The translations under genes and the position numbers were made by a program. From Ascidia mentula (Eukaryota; Chordata; Ascidiacea; Phlebobranchia; Ascidiidae), in NCBI GenBank assembly GCA_947561715.1, contig OX387199.1:22511001-22575000 (forward strand): a DNA stretch of 64,000 nucleotides, in the 5' to 3' direction. Positions 24,295-36,100 of the stretch are shown here, piece by piece; within the stretch, counting starts at the first letter, position 1; each line of letters opens with the position of its first letter. Under the pieces are notes generated by a model. The model did not search any database. It was not told where the DNA came from and saw nothing but the letters and a program-made list of their open reading frames with translations.

Positions 24295-24840
24295 TTTCGC
24301 CGATAAATGTTGCTACAAAGCGAAACGCAAGCTTTTGCACAAACAACCTTATACCATCCCACTATCGAATGAAATCAAAGTTGAATCAATTCAGTCGGAA
24401 ATTCTATGCTAAATCCAACGATTACTTACTCAAACCCGACCGTCGCCCGCCGCTTTTTTAAACCGCCAAGCCATATGTATGGGCGTCACGTACTTTCGCC
24501 GATAAATGTTGCTACAAAGCGAGTCGCAAGCTTTTCTTTTGCACAAACCACCTTATACCATCCCACTATCGAATGAAATCAAAGTTGAATCAATTCAGTC
24601 AAAGATGCTATGCTAAATCCAACGATTACTTACTCAAACCCGACCGTCGCCCGCCGCTTTTTTAAACCGCCAAGCCATATGTATGGGCGTCACGTACTTT
24701 CGCCGATAAATGTCGCTACAAAGCGAGTCGCAAGCTTTTCTTTTGCACAAACAACCTTATACCATCCCACTATCGAATGAAATCAAAGTTGAATCAATTC
24801 AGTCAGAGATGCTATGCTAAATCCAACGATTACTTACTCC
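24295..24840 (-). repeat. Tandem ~200-bp units inside repeat K
   Basis: Three successive units begin at TTTCGCCGATAAATG: 24295, 24494 and 24698, spaced 199 and 204 bp. Each holds the blocks CCATCCCACTATCGAATG, GATTACTTACTC and GTCGCCCGCCGC. The joint GCCATATGTATGGGCGTCAC links units. Confidence 0.85.
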
Positions 24841-25421
24841 AACCAGACCGATTAGTATGAAAACTAACATTATTACATGTTCATATTATAAAATTGTGTT
24901 TGCAACATTTGTTTTTATAGTTCATTACTACAAAGAATCTTACTATCAGTTGTTTTCGCAACATTATTTTTATGCTGGACCCTATTAGGCGGGGGGTATC
25001 TGATAAGTCGGCGAGACGAGTGATCGGAATCAGCGAGGCTCAAGGCCGTGCGACGGTCAGAGAGATCGGGGGCTACGAGGCTCAAGATCGGGCGGCGTGT
25101 TTTCTGATCGGCACAAATCGGGTAATTATAGATTCTTCAATATAAGCAAAGACAAACAGAAAGTCATTCATTCTCATTGAGAAACCAATTGCAAACGGCG
25201 AAGCTACGACATACATTATTACGAAACAAGCTATGGAGAAGTCGATCATTGAAAACTGGTTGAATGTTTGTACCCAGCCAAAGGTAAGAACTCTTTTTCG
25301 AGCATTGTTTATTGTTAATGTGTATAAAGACCAAACACAGAGGCGACTAAACTTTTAAACTTTATTAAATCGGAAAAATATTTTTATAAATTTTTAATTA
25401 ACTAGAACTACAAAATTTGGC
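24841..25421 (+). other. Centre of repeat K with exon-like segment
   Basis: A GC-richer patch (about 24985-25115) lies ahead of an ATG at 25231. The ATG opens a short frame MEKSIIENWLNVCTQPK that stops at a good donor, AAG|GTAAGA (25285). It could be the first coding exon of a lost transposase or a chance ORF. No family recognised. Confidence 0.25.
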
Positions 25422-26141
25422 GGTTTAAAAAAAGCGGCGGGCGACGGTCGGGTTTGAGTAAGTAATCGTTGGATTTAGCATAGCATCTCTGACTGAATTG
25501 ATTCAACTTTGATTTCATTCGATAGTGGGATGGTATAAGGTCGTTTGTGCAAAAGAAAAGCTTGCGACTCGCTTTGTAGCAACATTTATCGGCGAAAGTA
25601 TGCACCAGAGCACCCCTATACCGTGTTTACAGTGGGAGGTGTAGGGTTGAAGTGTAATCGGCTCGTACAGCGGCAGCTCAATGTGTTTTTAGACATGTTT
25701 AATATTTTTGGAAAGCTTGATTTTTGGGCTTTCGTATGGTTGTAAATTGAAACTTGGGCCATAACGATAAAAAAAGTTATTAGGGAAAAATCTATATTTT
25801 TTCATATTTCAAAAATATAAATTCATTTTTCTGTGCAAGCCCCAGCGAGTTTTTCAAAAGTTTTGACATCGTTTGAAAGGGTTTAGCGCGTAGAATGTTA
25901 TGCTTTAAAATTTAGCGAAGCGAATCTTGTTTTCGCGACTTATGTCATAATACGCAAATCATATTCATAACCGAATATGAATATGTTTGTTTTTAATATT
26001 TTTGGTATCGTTACAAACTTCAGCCTATAATCTGTATCGTGTGAAAAAATCATGCCGCTACCTCGTAAGGTGGCCGAGTAACGCGCGTTCAAACTTTTGT
26101 TAACTGGCGATTTTTTTTTGTCAACTAACATCCCTCTGGTC

Positions 26142-27480
26142 CCCAACCTCAGCCCAAAACAAAAGAAAGAAACTTTCACAAGCAAGTTTCATTCTTGCAG
26201 TAAGTGTTACAAAATAATATGTAATATAACGATAAAAGTCTGTGAAGTAGTGGAAAGAAAGGTTTTATTTCCTTCACATTACGACCATTTTTTATGTTTT
26301 ATATTTAAGACTTAACAGTTAGTGGCAATGTCATCAGATACAAACTCTCATAACTGACTTCAAAAATTTAAAAATTGGGATCTAACCAAAACTGCAGATG
26401 CAGGCCAAGCGATCACTGTATACTTTCGTAATCACACTAAAAAGAGCAGTATCTTTTTGTTTACTGTAAGGAACTGAAGATGCCCATTGGGCGAAATATA
26501 TATATTCCTGATAAAATGCCAGGCTGATCCTGTAGTAAAAAACTTCTGCTTTGCAAAAAATCCATGCAATTCTTGTTTGTTGCTCAAATTAAGTACCTTG
26601 CACATGTAATCGGTAAAATGATTTGATTTCTCACGATAACCCATTATTTAAACCTCAATATGTTGATACAGGAAACCACCCACACTCAACAATAACAGAG
26701 TCACAGTGAAGCATTATCTCAAGTTCGTTCACAACCAAACTACCAACAAACCAGTTGAGCCGACAAACATATTATTCCACAGGGAAATTCTTTCATCTTT
26801 ACTGAAAAGCAGAAACATGACTTGAACCTCCAGATGAAGCAGCATGTTCAGTGTGTGTTGAGTATTTTGCTGCCTGGTCGGGAATTTTAGTCTTCCACAG
26901 ATCAAAGTTCGATAAAGCTTCACATTTTAATGGTGGTTATCATAATCTCACGCTAACACCACCACAGCTATGCACAGTGGCAAATACCACATAGCCTACT
27001 TCTTCTGAAATATAAAAATATGTGAGAATCCAGATTCGTTGTCAATGCAACATCTCTTTGTCTTCTGCAACATACATTTAATTTATGCTGATTGATTTTA
27101 GATGCTCACACAATTGAATTTACTGTGTCGGAATTCATCGAAGCTAACATAAATAGTTAGAGATTCACAGGATTTACTCAAAGTAAGTACAGATGTATAT
27201 GGAAAGTAGAGCTCTTTAACTTGGGTTTTATGGAACAATGTGGTCCAGGAAGCACTTTCAGGGTTCTGTTAACTTTTTAAGTCATCAGATCATGACATTA
27301 AATACTACTGTGTTACACTGAAATATTTTGTTCTACTAAATGTGTTATTGAAAAAGAAACGTTTATTTCATTGCAAATTGTTATGGATTTTTATTAAATT
27401 GGTGTTTATTTCATTTTAAATTAATTCGCAGGACGGGAATCAAAAATTGCTTTTGACTAAACTCAATTTTTTTCATTTAG
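26142..27480. other. No gene seen
   Basis: AT-rich DNA between the repeat K element and the first exon of the decayed gene. Short open frames occur on both strands without recognisable domains. Confidence 0.35.
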
Positions 27481-27946
27481 GAGTTGGAACATCTTGGCAG
27501 TTACAACAAGGCAACGATGAACATTTCAAATTCCTGTTTTTCTGTCCCAACTTTGAACGAAGCTTTACAGATCGGTCAACGTCCGATCAAAGACAGCGAT
27601 CCTGTCACAAGATTGTCGAAGTGAAAACGATAATTGAACTTTAAAGTTATTTTCTATGGAAATCTCAACCTGTTTTCAGACAAGGGAGAAACAAAGGCTT
27701 GATTCCAATTTCACGCAACATTGCTGTTGTCATGGCAACAAGTGGTGTGTTCCAGTTCAGCGATCTCCTCCCCATCTCGTCAGCAGTCTGCGACCAAACA
27801 AGACTCACATTCACTGTCCCCGAAGACAAGTAAATTACTTAACTTACTTAAAATCGGAAAAGCACATTTTGTCAGAAAAATACAGAGGAATAGAAAACCA
27901 CTGCAATGATTAAAAAAGGTACAAAGTATCTGGAGTTAAGCAGTTA

Positions 27947-28078
27947 AAATAAAAAGCCAAAGCTAGAATGCTGTTCATGATAATGCTGGTAAACGTTTCG
28001 AACTCATACAGGGTTCATCATCAGAAACGTTTACTAGCATTATGAAGAACAGCATTCTAGCTTTGGCCTTTTTATTTA
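27947..28078 (-). mobile_element. Short hammerhead-bearing palindrome (mini-element)
   Basis: The stretch folds on itself: AAAAAGCCAAAGCTAGAATGC on the left is mirrored by GCATTCTAGCTTTGGCCTTTTT on the right, with arms of about 45 bp or more. On the minus strand the loop reads CTGATGA (28024-28018), a GAAC...GTTC hairpin, then GAAACGTT (27999-27992). This is the order of a hammerhead core with tiny stem III. A diverged relative with the same AGCTTTGGC end lies at 56765-56885. It resembles the ends of a Penelope-like element without any coding part. Confidence 0.55.
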
Positions 28079-28262
28079 AATTAAAAACTTATATTTTCAT
28101 ATTTGTAAGGTATAATGTTGTGTGATTTCTATGGTTACGCCTGTTTGAGGATTAAAGTTGTTTAGAAAGCTTTTCCCCAATATGTAAAGGTATTGTAATA
28201 GATGTAGATGTATAAAAACAGCATGACCAGTACCAGAGTATGGATTGGCAAAATATACAACT

Positions 28263-29048
28263 GTGTTAGTCATAGGCGTCGATTCCTATCTCCCAGAGAA
28301 GGCCTGCAAAATACCCAGGTTAGGCTGCCTACCCTGGATTTGGAAGGTCTTTGTCGTTCTTTTAGCTGATATACCCGCAATGGCAACCATTATCTCGCAT
28401 CGTGCGATAGTTAAATGCTCGCTTTGTGTTTCACTGTTTAAATTTGTGGCGTGTTTTTGTCTAATCGTCACCGATTGGAACGGTTTATTCATTGAAGTGA
28501 TGTACCGCAGCTTCGGATCCCAGAATTCATTTGCCGAATCGGCGATAATTTTTAACACTATTAAAAATGATAGTATCTAGTGTGTCTTTTCTGTGTATCA
28601 CGCAATGTTACAAACTACGGTAAAACTAATGAGGAATAAACGACGCCTTATGATTGTTCAGTGACGTAACATTTTCGTAATGTAAGTTTTGGCATTTACT
28701 GTCGCTGAAAACATATCTTTAGAAAACGGGAGTCTGTAGTGCTTGATAGTATTATTTTTTTGCTCACGCCCGGTACAAGATACATTTGGAAACTACCAAC
28801 GACGGCCAAGACAACCTTAAAACCAAAACACGAATAGGTTTTTGACGATCTGGCGATAACGTAAAACAATTTTTAGCCGAACCAAATTTAGACGATTCGG
28901 TCCAACACTAAAAAGCACTAAGCCCGTAAATTAACTCGGCACTCGCAGGACCAGTCCATTACTAATGCGTCTCAGAAACTATGGCCCGAGTAATGATTTT
29001 GCTTGGCCTAACCTGGAAACTGAAAAAATCGACGCCTATGGTGTTAGT
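28263..29048. mobile_element. Non-autonomous hAT-type element (770 bp)
   Basis: The element 28271-29040 starts CATAGGCGTCGATT and ends AATCGACGCCTATG, a perfect 14-bp terminal inverted repeat. It is flanked by the 8-bp direct repeat GTGTTAGT (28263-28270 and 29041-29048). The 8-bp duplication is the hAT hallmark. No transposase frame is present inside. It sits in an intron of the decayed gene, between exon segments ending at 27829 and starting at 29334. Confidence 0.8.
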
Positions 29049-31424
29049 GTCAAAGGTCTAAAAGTTTAATAAATTGACCCCTTCACTTATGTAGAACTGT
29101 AGTACTGAGTTACATTTAAGTTTTTAGTGCAAAACTTGCATTGTTTGAATGCTTTCGCCCAGAACTCTGTTTTGTGTGTTTATGTATCATCAACAAGTCT
29201 GTACTTCGTGCACTCCACAAATGGGCTGAACAAATTTTATAAACCCTTAAATCGTTTGAATATATTTTACCTCATTATATATGTGTCGTAATTTGTGGGG
29301 AAATAAACCTTAAAATTCTGCAATAACTTTCACCAGTCTCCTCACATTGAGTCTTGCTCAAATGGAAGGTCACAGCATCTCTTCGAACATCTCTGGAAAA
29401 CTTCCAAATCCTTCACCATTATTATGTCCGGATGCAGGAGAAGGGACCAAAGCTCCTAACTTGCTCCATGTAGAGAGCACCAAACTTCCAGGATGGCTGA
29501 TTGCTCTTCAGCAGGAGGAGAAGAGGAAGCAGCAAGATCCGATGATCTGACTCCATGAGGAGATAGTAGGAGGTTTGCATCCCTCACTGAATCCGTTGCC
29601 TACAGGTTGGAAGATATATGTTCAATTTGATGTAAACTAAAATTTCTTAAATCAATTCTGATTAAAAGTGCAAATCAAAAAATGAGGTATGGATACTTAA
29701 TTCTTCTGGAAACCATAAAAGTATTTGTTTTATCTTTGTATATATAACTTCTTTTTGTTGTTTATCTTACTTTCAAGATAAAAATAATTCTGCAAATGTC
29801 AGTAATTTCGTATGTGTTGCAGTCTCTTCTGCGCAACAATCATCCATGTTACAAAACAAATGTTGTTATACGTTGTCGCCCTCCCAGCACATGCTATGTT
29901 GCTACCGGCGATAGTTACCAAGCCAACCAATGTGAAACATCTTACTCCGATTCGAAGTCGTCCTGTCCCTGAAAGTTTCAACAGTCCCCAGAAAAAGTTG
30001 GTTAATTTGAAGAAACGAAGAAATGACACAAAATCTCCCAAACAACCCAAGATGAACAAGAGTGACTAAAATGTAATGGAACTTTTTGTTCTGTTTTCCC
30101 AATAAAAATTGTGCAGAGCCAGAGCACAAAACACAGGAATGTTTTAACTCTGCAATTAACCAACTTTTCTCATAGTTTTTTTGTTAATTGTTATTTTTTT
30201 ATGTTATATTTTATATATTTTTTATCAGGTGTTGTTATATATAAATATGCTAAATTATTGACAGTGACCCATGTTTGTATTCAGGATGAAAAGAAAATTA
30301 CTCAGAAGAAACAAACCCAGTTCAGTCTGAGGATTCATTCATGTCAAACCAGTCGACCTTAAAGTTGATGAGGAAAATTCTCGAATCAGTGAAGTCGGTG
30401 GTAAAGTGGATAAAAAGAAAAAGTCAAAAATTGAGAAAGTAACGTTGTCCCCTTCCCATGTGAGTTTGGATTTTTCTTGTTTTTGCCGGATTAAAATTAA
30501 AATAGGATTTCTTTTGTTTTCAGCTCTACTATTTGGTAAAAGTCATTTAAAGTTCTTGACCAGTTGGAAATTATCGGGTTGTATGCGGGTAATTAGTCGG
30601 CACTGAAATATACAAAAGTGGTTGGAAAAGAAATATTATGTTGGCAATTGGTCACGCAATGCAGCTGAAAAAGTCAAACAAATATAACGAATATAGCAAG
30701 CATGCATAATTAAATTCTCAGCTAACAAATTTAAATACTAGTAAGGATGGTGTTTAAACTGAAAGTGGGGAATGAGATAAAAAAGTTAACAACCACTGTC
30801 TTTCAACTTCTTTAAGAAATGTTGAACTGTCAGTTTAAATGCTGTTAGCTCAATTGCTCCTATATTTTCACATGAGGAGGTTGGGAGAAGGTGAAATGTA
30901 TTCACTTCCCCTTCAATTTACTTTGTTATACAACAGCTTCATAAAACCTAATGATTTCTTTCATTAAGCAAGGAACTAAAAATATGTTATTTCTGCCCAA
31001 GCAATAAATTACAACATTAAATCATGTTGGAATTCAGGTTAATGATCCTGCTCCTACAGAAGATGCTCATGATGATGATGAAGGATTGACAGAAGATGAC
31101 GAGTTCTATGATATTGATACCGAGAGGAAGAAGCTCCTGTGAAATCTGGTGGTGAAAAGGAAGATGATGTTGCAAGTGATGAGAACACAGTGACAGAAGA
31201 AGATATGATGGAGATTATTGAGGAAGAGCATAAGAAGAGGAAGAAGAGTGATGATGAAGATGGGATGTGGAGGAAAGGGAGGAGAGTGAAGTGGAAAAAT
31301 AGATCCGGGAAGATATCAAAGAAACTTGGTGGAAGACTCCACAGGTTGGTTGCGAACCTGAGTTCTCCCGACAGAAATAGAATTTCTGTAAATTAAAGAC
31401 GTTGATTAGATTCCAGGACACCAA

Positions 31425-31625
31425 CATTGTGATTTTTAAGTGAGCTGCAGACAATCCCACTTTTCCAACTTGTAAGGACCCATCAGTGCAGCTTTGTGGT
31501 GACGGTACGACTACGTTCACAATGTGGATGACTTTGCCTAACCTTTGCAGGCAGGACTGTCATATGGTCAGTGCAAAGCTGCACTGATGGGACATGTTGA
31601 AAAGTGGCCATGTATGTAGCTCACT
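31425..31625. repeat. MITE-like inverted repeat
   Basis: The arm around 31442-31497 (GAGCTGCAG...CATCAGTGCAGCTTTG) is mirrored at 31573-31623 (CAAAGCTGCACTGATGGGAC...GTAGCTC). The right arm matches 50370-50410. It lies between exon segments of the decayed gene. Confidence 0.6.
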
Positions 31626-31961
31626 GACTCACAAACTGATCATTATTGTTTGTGCTGCGTTCACAATGTGGATTATGTTCACAAAATGAAGCGACTGTTA
31701 CACGTTTTGTGACGTTTGAAACACTAAAATAGTTCAATATATTATGGTGTGCGAGTTGGCGATATGTTATACTAAATATACTACATTTTGAGCAAAAAAT
31801 GCACTTGCCTGTCACAATCTTATGTTGCTCAGGTTTCCGAGGTGTTAAAGCGGCAAGACACAGAAACACGGTTTGGTCACTTGATGGCGCTGTTGACGAG
31901 TGACGACACAGATGAGAGCGGCCAGGATGGAAGTGAAGAAAGCGACTTCACGGATGAATGA

Positions 31962-33163
31962 ACTTTGAACCAACATGTTGATATTTGTTGTTAGTGGAAA
32001 AGTTTTGTTTGTTCGCCGACTTGGAAGTTATGCAAGCTACGTAAATTGTACTTTGGAGTTTCAAGGATTCATGAAATTGAACAGAATTTACCTTGGGTTC
32101 AACTTGAGATTTTAATAGGATTTGTACAAGATAGCATAACTTAGCAAAGAATATAATAATTTTTGTTTTGAGCTGATTTTATTGACTTCCACATTCGCTG
32201 CCTTCGTTTCATTTGAACTTATTTCAATTGGGCGAATGATCTGACTTGTTTTAATGTCAACACTGTGTTCTTATATTATTATTATTTTCTTCACCTTGCT
32301 CGACTTTTTGTACTCTTGTGAAAAACAAATGTGTTTGTGATAAGTTTTGTGATGAAATGGGAACGTGGAACATGACCAGTTTCATGTTTCATATGATGCA
32401 GGTTGTGTGGGCAAGATTGATACATTTTGGCATTCACGGGTAGTTTGTAAATATCACGATATGTTCAGTGTATATTCTGTCAATTGTGCTTTCATTTACT
32501 TTCCGTTGGCACCGGATCTGGGAATCGAGCATCAGACACGATGATATGAAGTGTATTCGACATTACATCCATGATGAACATGTAGACCCAAACCTAAGTT
32601 GCAACGTTACAGGTAACGGTCTGATGATCTTGTGACCATTTCAACGCAGGGTAGACAGATTGCTTCGTTCTTCAATGGATTAAGGTGTTGTTGTGACTTC
32701 TAAATTGACCAGAAGACATCATAAACGTTGTTAGTAAAGTTTAATTTTAACGTCAAGGCAGTTTAGCAAAATGATCAACCCAGAAAAGGACATTTTACCA
32801 TCATGACAGGTTAGATACGAAAAGGGTAATTCCCAGTCGGGACTTTATTTTGTTAGAAATAGAAATGGCTGATTGTAACCATAACAACAGACTGGCGCGA
32901 AATTAATATTAATAAGAAACAAATTGTTTGAGGTCCTTATTTGATAGCAAGAAAATGAATTCAAAATTTCCTGAAGTTAATGTCACACAATTGAACGAAA
33001 TGAATGTAGTTGTTGTGGTTCATTGAACTGGAACCCAGGTATTGGTGACCAAATTTCTTCTTTGTTTTTCTTCTAAGGAGGAACTATTGTAAGATGTGTC
33101 TTGTTGAAATCATAGCAGGAAACTGTTCAATTCATGCCAGTTGGAAGACACTAAGTAATTAGC
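31962..33163. other. Intergenic, upstream of the NACHT gene
   Basis: No coding signal is seen. It presumably contains the 3' end of the decayed gene and the promoter and 5' UTR of the NACHT gene. No clear promoter element can be named. Confidence 0.4.
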
Positions 33164-36100
33164 ATGGACGAGGACAAATCCATTGACAGCAATCTGGGCA
33201 AGAAAAATATTGAGCCTTCCACTTCCACTGGTACTGATCTCACTAAACTATCCAGACTAAATTTCTTTGAAACGTCAAAAATAATTTACTGTAACTTAAT
33301 AATCTGTTCTTCTGGCAAAGATAAAACGTAACTTTATTCACCGACGTTTCGCCTGTTATTCAACAAGGCTTCCTCAAGGTAATAACCCCCCTTTTTCGTG
33401 TTGGCACGTTTTTTGGCGTTAGTTGTGTGCTGCACTGTACCATTACCTTGAGGAGGCCTTGTTGAATAACAGGCGAAACGTCGGTGAATAAAGTTACGTT
33501 TTATCTTTGCCAGAAGAACAGATTATTAAGTTACAATATGCCTGGCAGCAACAAAAACATTATATAATTTACTGTTTTTAATTTAAAAACTGGTAGCATT
33601 TTGGTAAAATTTGATTATACAATAACTGCTTTGCAAATAGACATTACTGTTGGGAATAAAATTAACCGTGGGTGATTTTGGTGTCTGTGTAATTTTCTCT
33701 GATATAGTTTTTCCAACTGATATTACTCTTAGTTGCTGTACAATTTTCCAGATGTTACAAAGTCAGTTAAAGTGAAGGCAACAAATCTCATTGTGAGTGT
33801 AAGCATGAAGGATAGAGTTGTTCAGACCAGTGAAATTACCAAAGGTAAAAACCTTTCCATTAGAAACTGAATAATAAATGTTGATTTGTTGAGTAAAAGT
33901 TTGTAAAATAATGTAATTAAACTCACAAGAAAATTCCTAATAAAAAGAGTAATATGTTTTCCCCATGTATTTGCCATAGAAAGATTTCTAATTCTTTGTT
34001 TTTTTATAAAAAAGGTGAATCTGCCAAAAGGAAAATAGTTTTTGACACAGGTGATCTATGTATTATTGTAAAGTGTATAAACTTTCTTTTCATGTGCAAA
34101 CTCACATTCAACCTATTCAGTGAATTAAACGCCATTGTGTGGCAAAAATTAAAATTTACATTTTGTAAATATTTAAGTCCAACACTGGTAACAAATTGGC
34201 CACTGTTTAATTGGAGATTAATATTTAGGCAAAATTAGAAAAGATCTATTGGAGAAAGCCAAGAAAATTGCCACCACCATTGATCACTCCATAAAAACCA
34301 AGAACAAAGTTGAAATTAGGGTTGTGGAGCCTGCACTAAAATTTCATTTCCAATCATCAGAAGACAAAATTGTTAAGTTTGGAGAAAATGATAAGGTAAA
34401 AATGAAGGATCTGTTTAAACAACCATGTCAGATTAACAGCACAAAAGCAACCACTGGAAACAAAACAAAGATTGAACAACAATGTGGGGGAAGTAATATT
34501 ATTGGTGTTTTTGGTCAACCAGGAATTGGCAAATCAACTTTTACTAAAGTGTTTCTTCAACAAGTTCTTGACAAAACTATTCTTCCAAAAACCACATTCA
34601 TATTTTACATTCCAATAAGATCCATCGACTTCACACAGAAATATGATCTGATCTCACTTTTACTTTTCCATTCTCTCCCCCAAAGAAATCTCTCAACTGC
34701 ACACAAATCTCTATTATTTGAAGTAATTAACACAGATCCCAATGTATTGATAATCTTGGATGGTTTTGATGAAGCAAATGTAGAGATGTTTAAAACGATT
34801 TGTGCCAGGGTGTTGGTCAAAGAGAAGCACCACCCAATGTTCATTATATACAATATAATCATTGGAAACATACTAAATTTGGCAAAAAAGATCTTAACTT
34901 CCCAGAAAGAGCAACTTTTTGAACTTCCTCCGGAAAAGAGGCCACATATTATCATGGAAATTTGTGGGTTTAGTAAAAAATCTCAAGATGAAGTTGGCAT
35001 GCAGATTTGTGGAAACAAAATAGAGGATGTTGAAGTCAAACTGCAGCAAAATCCCAAGATGTCTGCATATTGCTACAATCCATTTTACTGTATTTTAATC
35101 CATAACTTATTGATGTCCACAAATTGTGATACAGATGTTGTTTCTATGGCTGATATCTTGTCACGATTCTGCTCGGTGCAGTTTGGATTTTCTCGTAGTT
35201 TCAAGAAAGAAATGAAAGCCATTGCAACCCTGGCCTGGCAAGGTCTTGAAAAACACCAACACAGCTTTAATGAAAAAGATCTTCAACAAGCAGGAGTAAT
35301 CCAGTCTCCATTTCTTCAATCATCAATTACAATTTCTTCTGATTTTCAACTCAGTTTTTTGAACTGCGAAAGGATTAGTCACTTTACCCACTGCATGTGG
35401 CGAGATTTTTTTGCAGCCGTTTTTTTACTGTTTTTTTGTCAGTCAACTGAAGAGTTTCAAATAACTATAGCAATGTACATGGAGTCTTTTGCAAAACATC
35501 AAACAATTCTCACATTTCTGTACAGTTTGGTCAATGATGCTATTTGCAAAGAACTGATTCTGTCCAATGAAGAAAATATCTGTTTCTCTGACAAAAAGGC
35601 GATTTTGTATTCTTTCTTTCCAAACATTTTTGTTGCATGCAGATATGTATGTAAGGTGCAAAATGAAGAACTTCAGAACGTAATTCTTTCCAAATTCCCT
35701 GTTTTTATTAATGTTGAAGATGTCTCTCTTTACCCCCACGATATTTGTAATCTCTTTCATGTCATGAATCAATTTGGAATGAGTATTAAAAGGATTTCTG
35801 GATGTTTTAATGGAAATTCCTTTGAAATGTTCCAAAAGTCCATCAAGGAAAAGAATTTAAAGGTTTTTATTTTTAAGATAAAGAAATAGAATTCCTCTGT
35901 TTCCTTCAAAATTAATTACTTTTGTTAAATTCTGGTTCCAATTTTGAAACAAACCTCAATATGGATTTAAATGTTTTTATAACAACAATTGTAACCGTCA
36001 AGGTTGTATATTTTATGCCTGACACAAAAGAGTTATTGATAAAATAACCCAACCAGAAAGCCCTATATATATAGAACAAAAATAGGTAGATCAGTTGGTG

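Larger units (their letters stand above)
23807..26138 (+). mobile_element. Long-inverted-repeat element (repeat K), 2.3 kb
   Basis: The outer ends are mirror images: CAGAGGGATGTTAGTTGAC at 23807 and GTCAACTAACATCCCTCTG ending at 26138. Inverted arms of roughly 670-720 bp run inward (23807-24476 minus sense; about 25422-26138 plus sense). The left arm is extended inward by two further ~200-bp units. The centre (24841-25420) is different DNA. The CAGAG-type ends resemble hAT-like DNA transposons, but no matching target duplication is visible; the left side abuts a truncated LTR. I see no transposase. Confidence 0.6.
27481..31961 (+). pseudogene. Decayed multi-exon host gene, possibly GON4L-like
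   Basis: Exon-like segments occur at 27481-27620, 27680-27829, 29334-29609, about 29819-30050, 30285-30455, 31037-31342 and 31832-31961. The first three join in phase and read naturally: LNEALQIGQRPIKDSDP, then GVFQFSDLLPISSAVC, then LTFTVPED/NLLTLSLAQMEG and KLPGWLIALQQEEKRK. The third exon meets TGA at 29548 yet stays coding-like to the donor at 29609. The fourth changes frame near 29893. The acidic exons change frame near 30340, near 31127 and between 31262 and 31320. The last exon ends at TGA (31959-31961) after an acidic tail, DGSEESDFTDE. Neighbouring genes show no such shifts, so true decay is likelier than poor sequence. No 5' half is seen; repeat K lies there. The GON4L/YARP link rests on the PEDNLLTL and LPGWL patterns and is weak. 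Confidence 0.5.
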
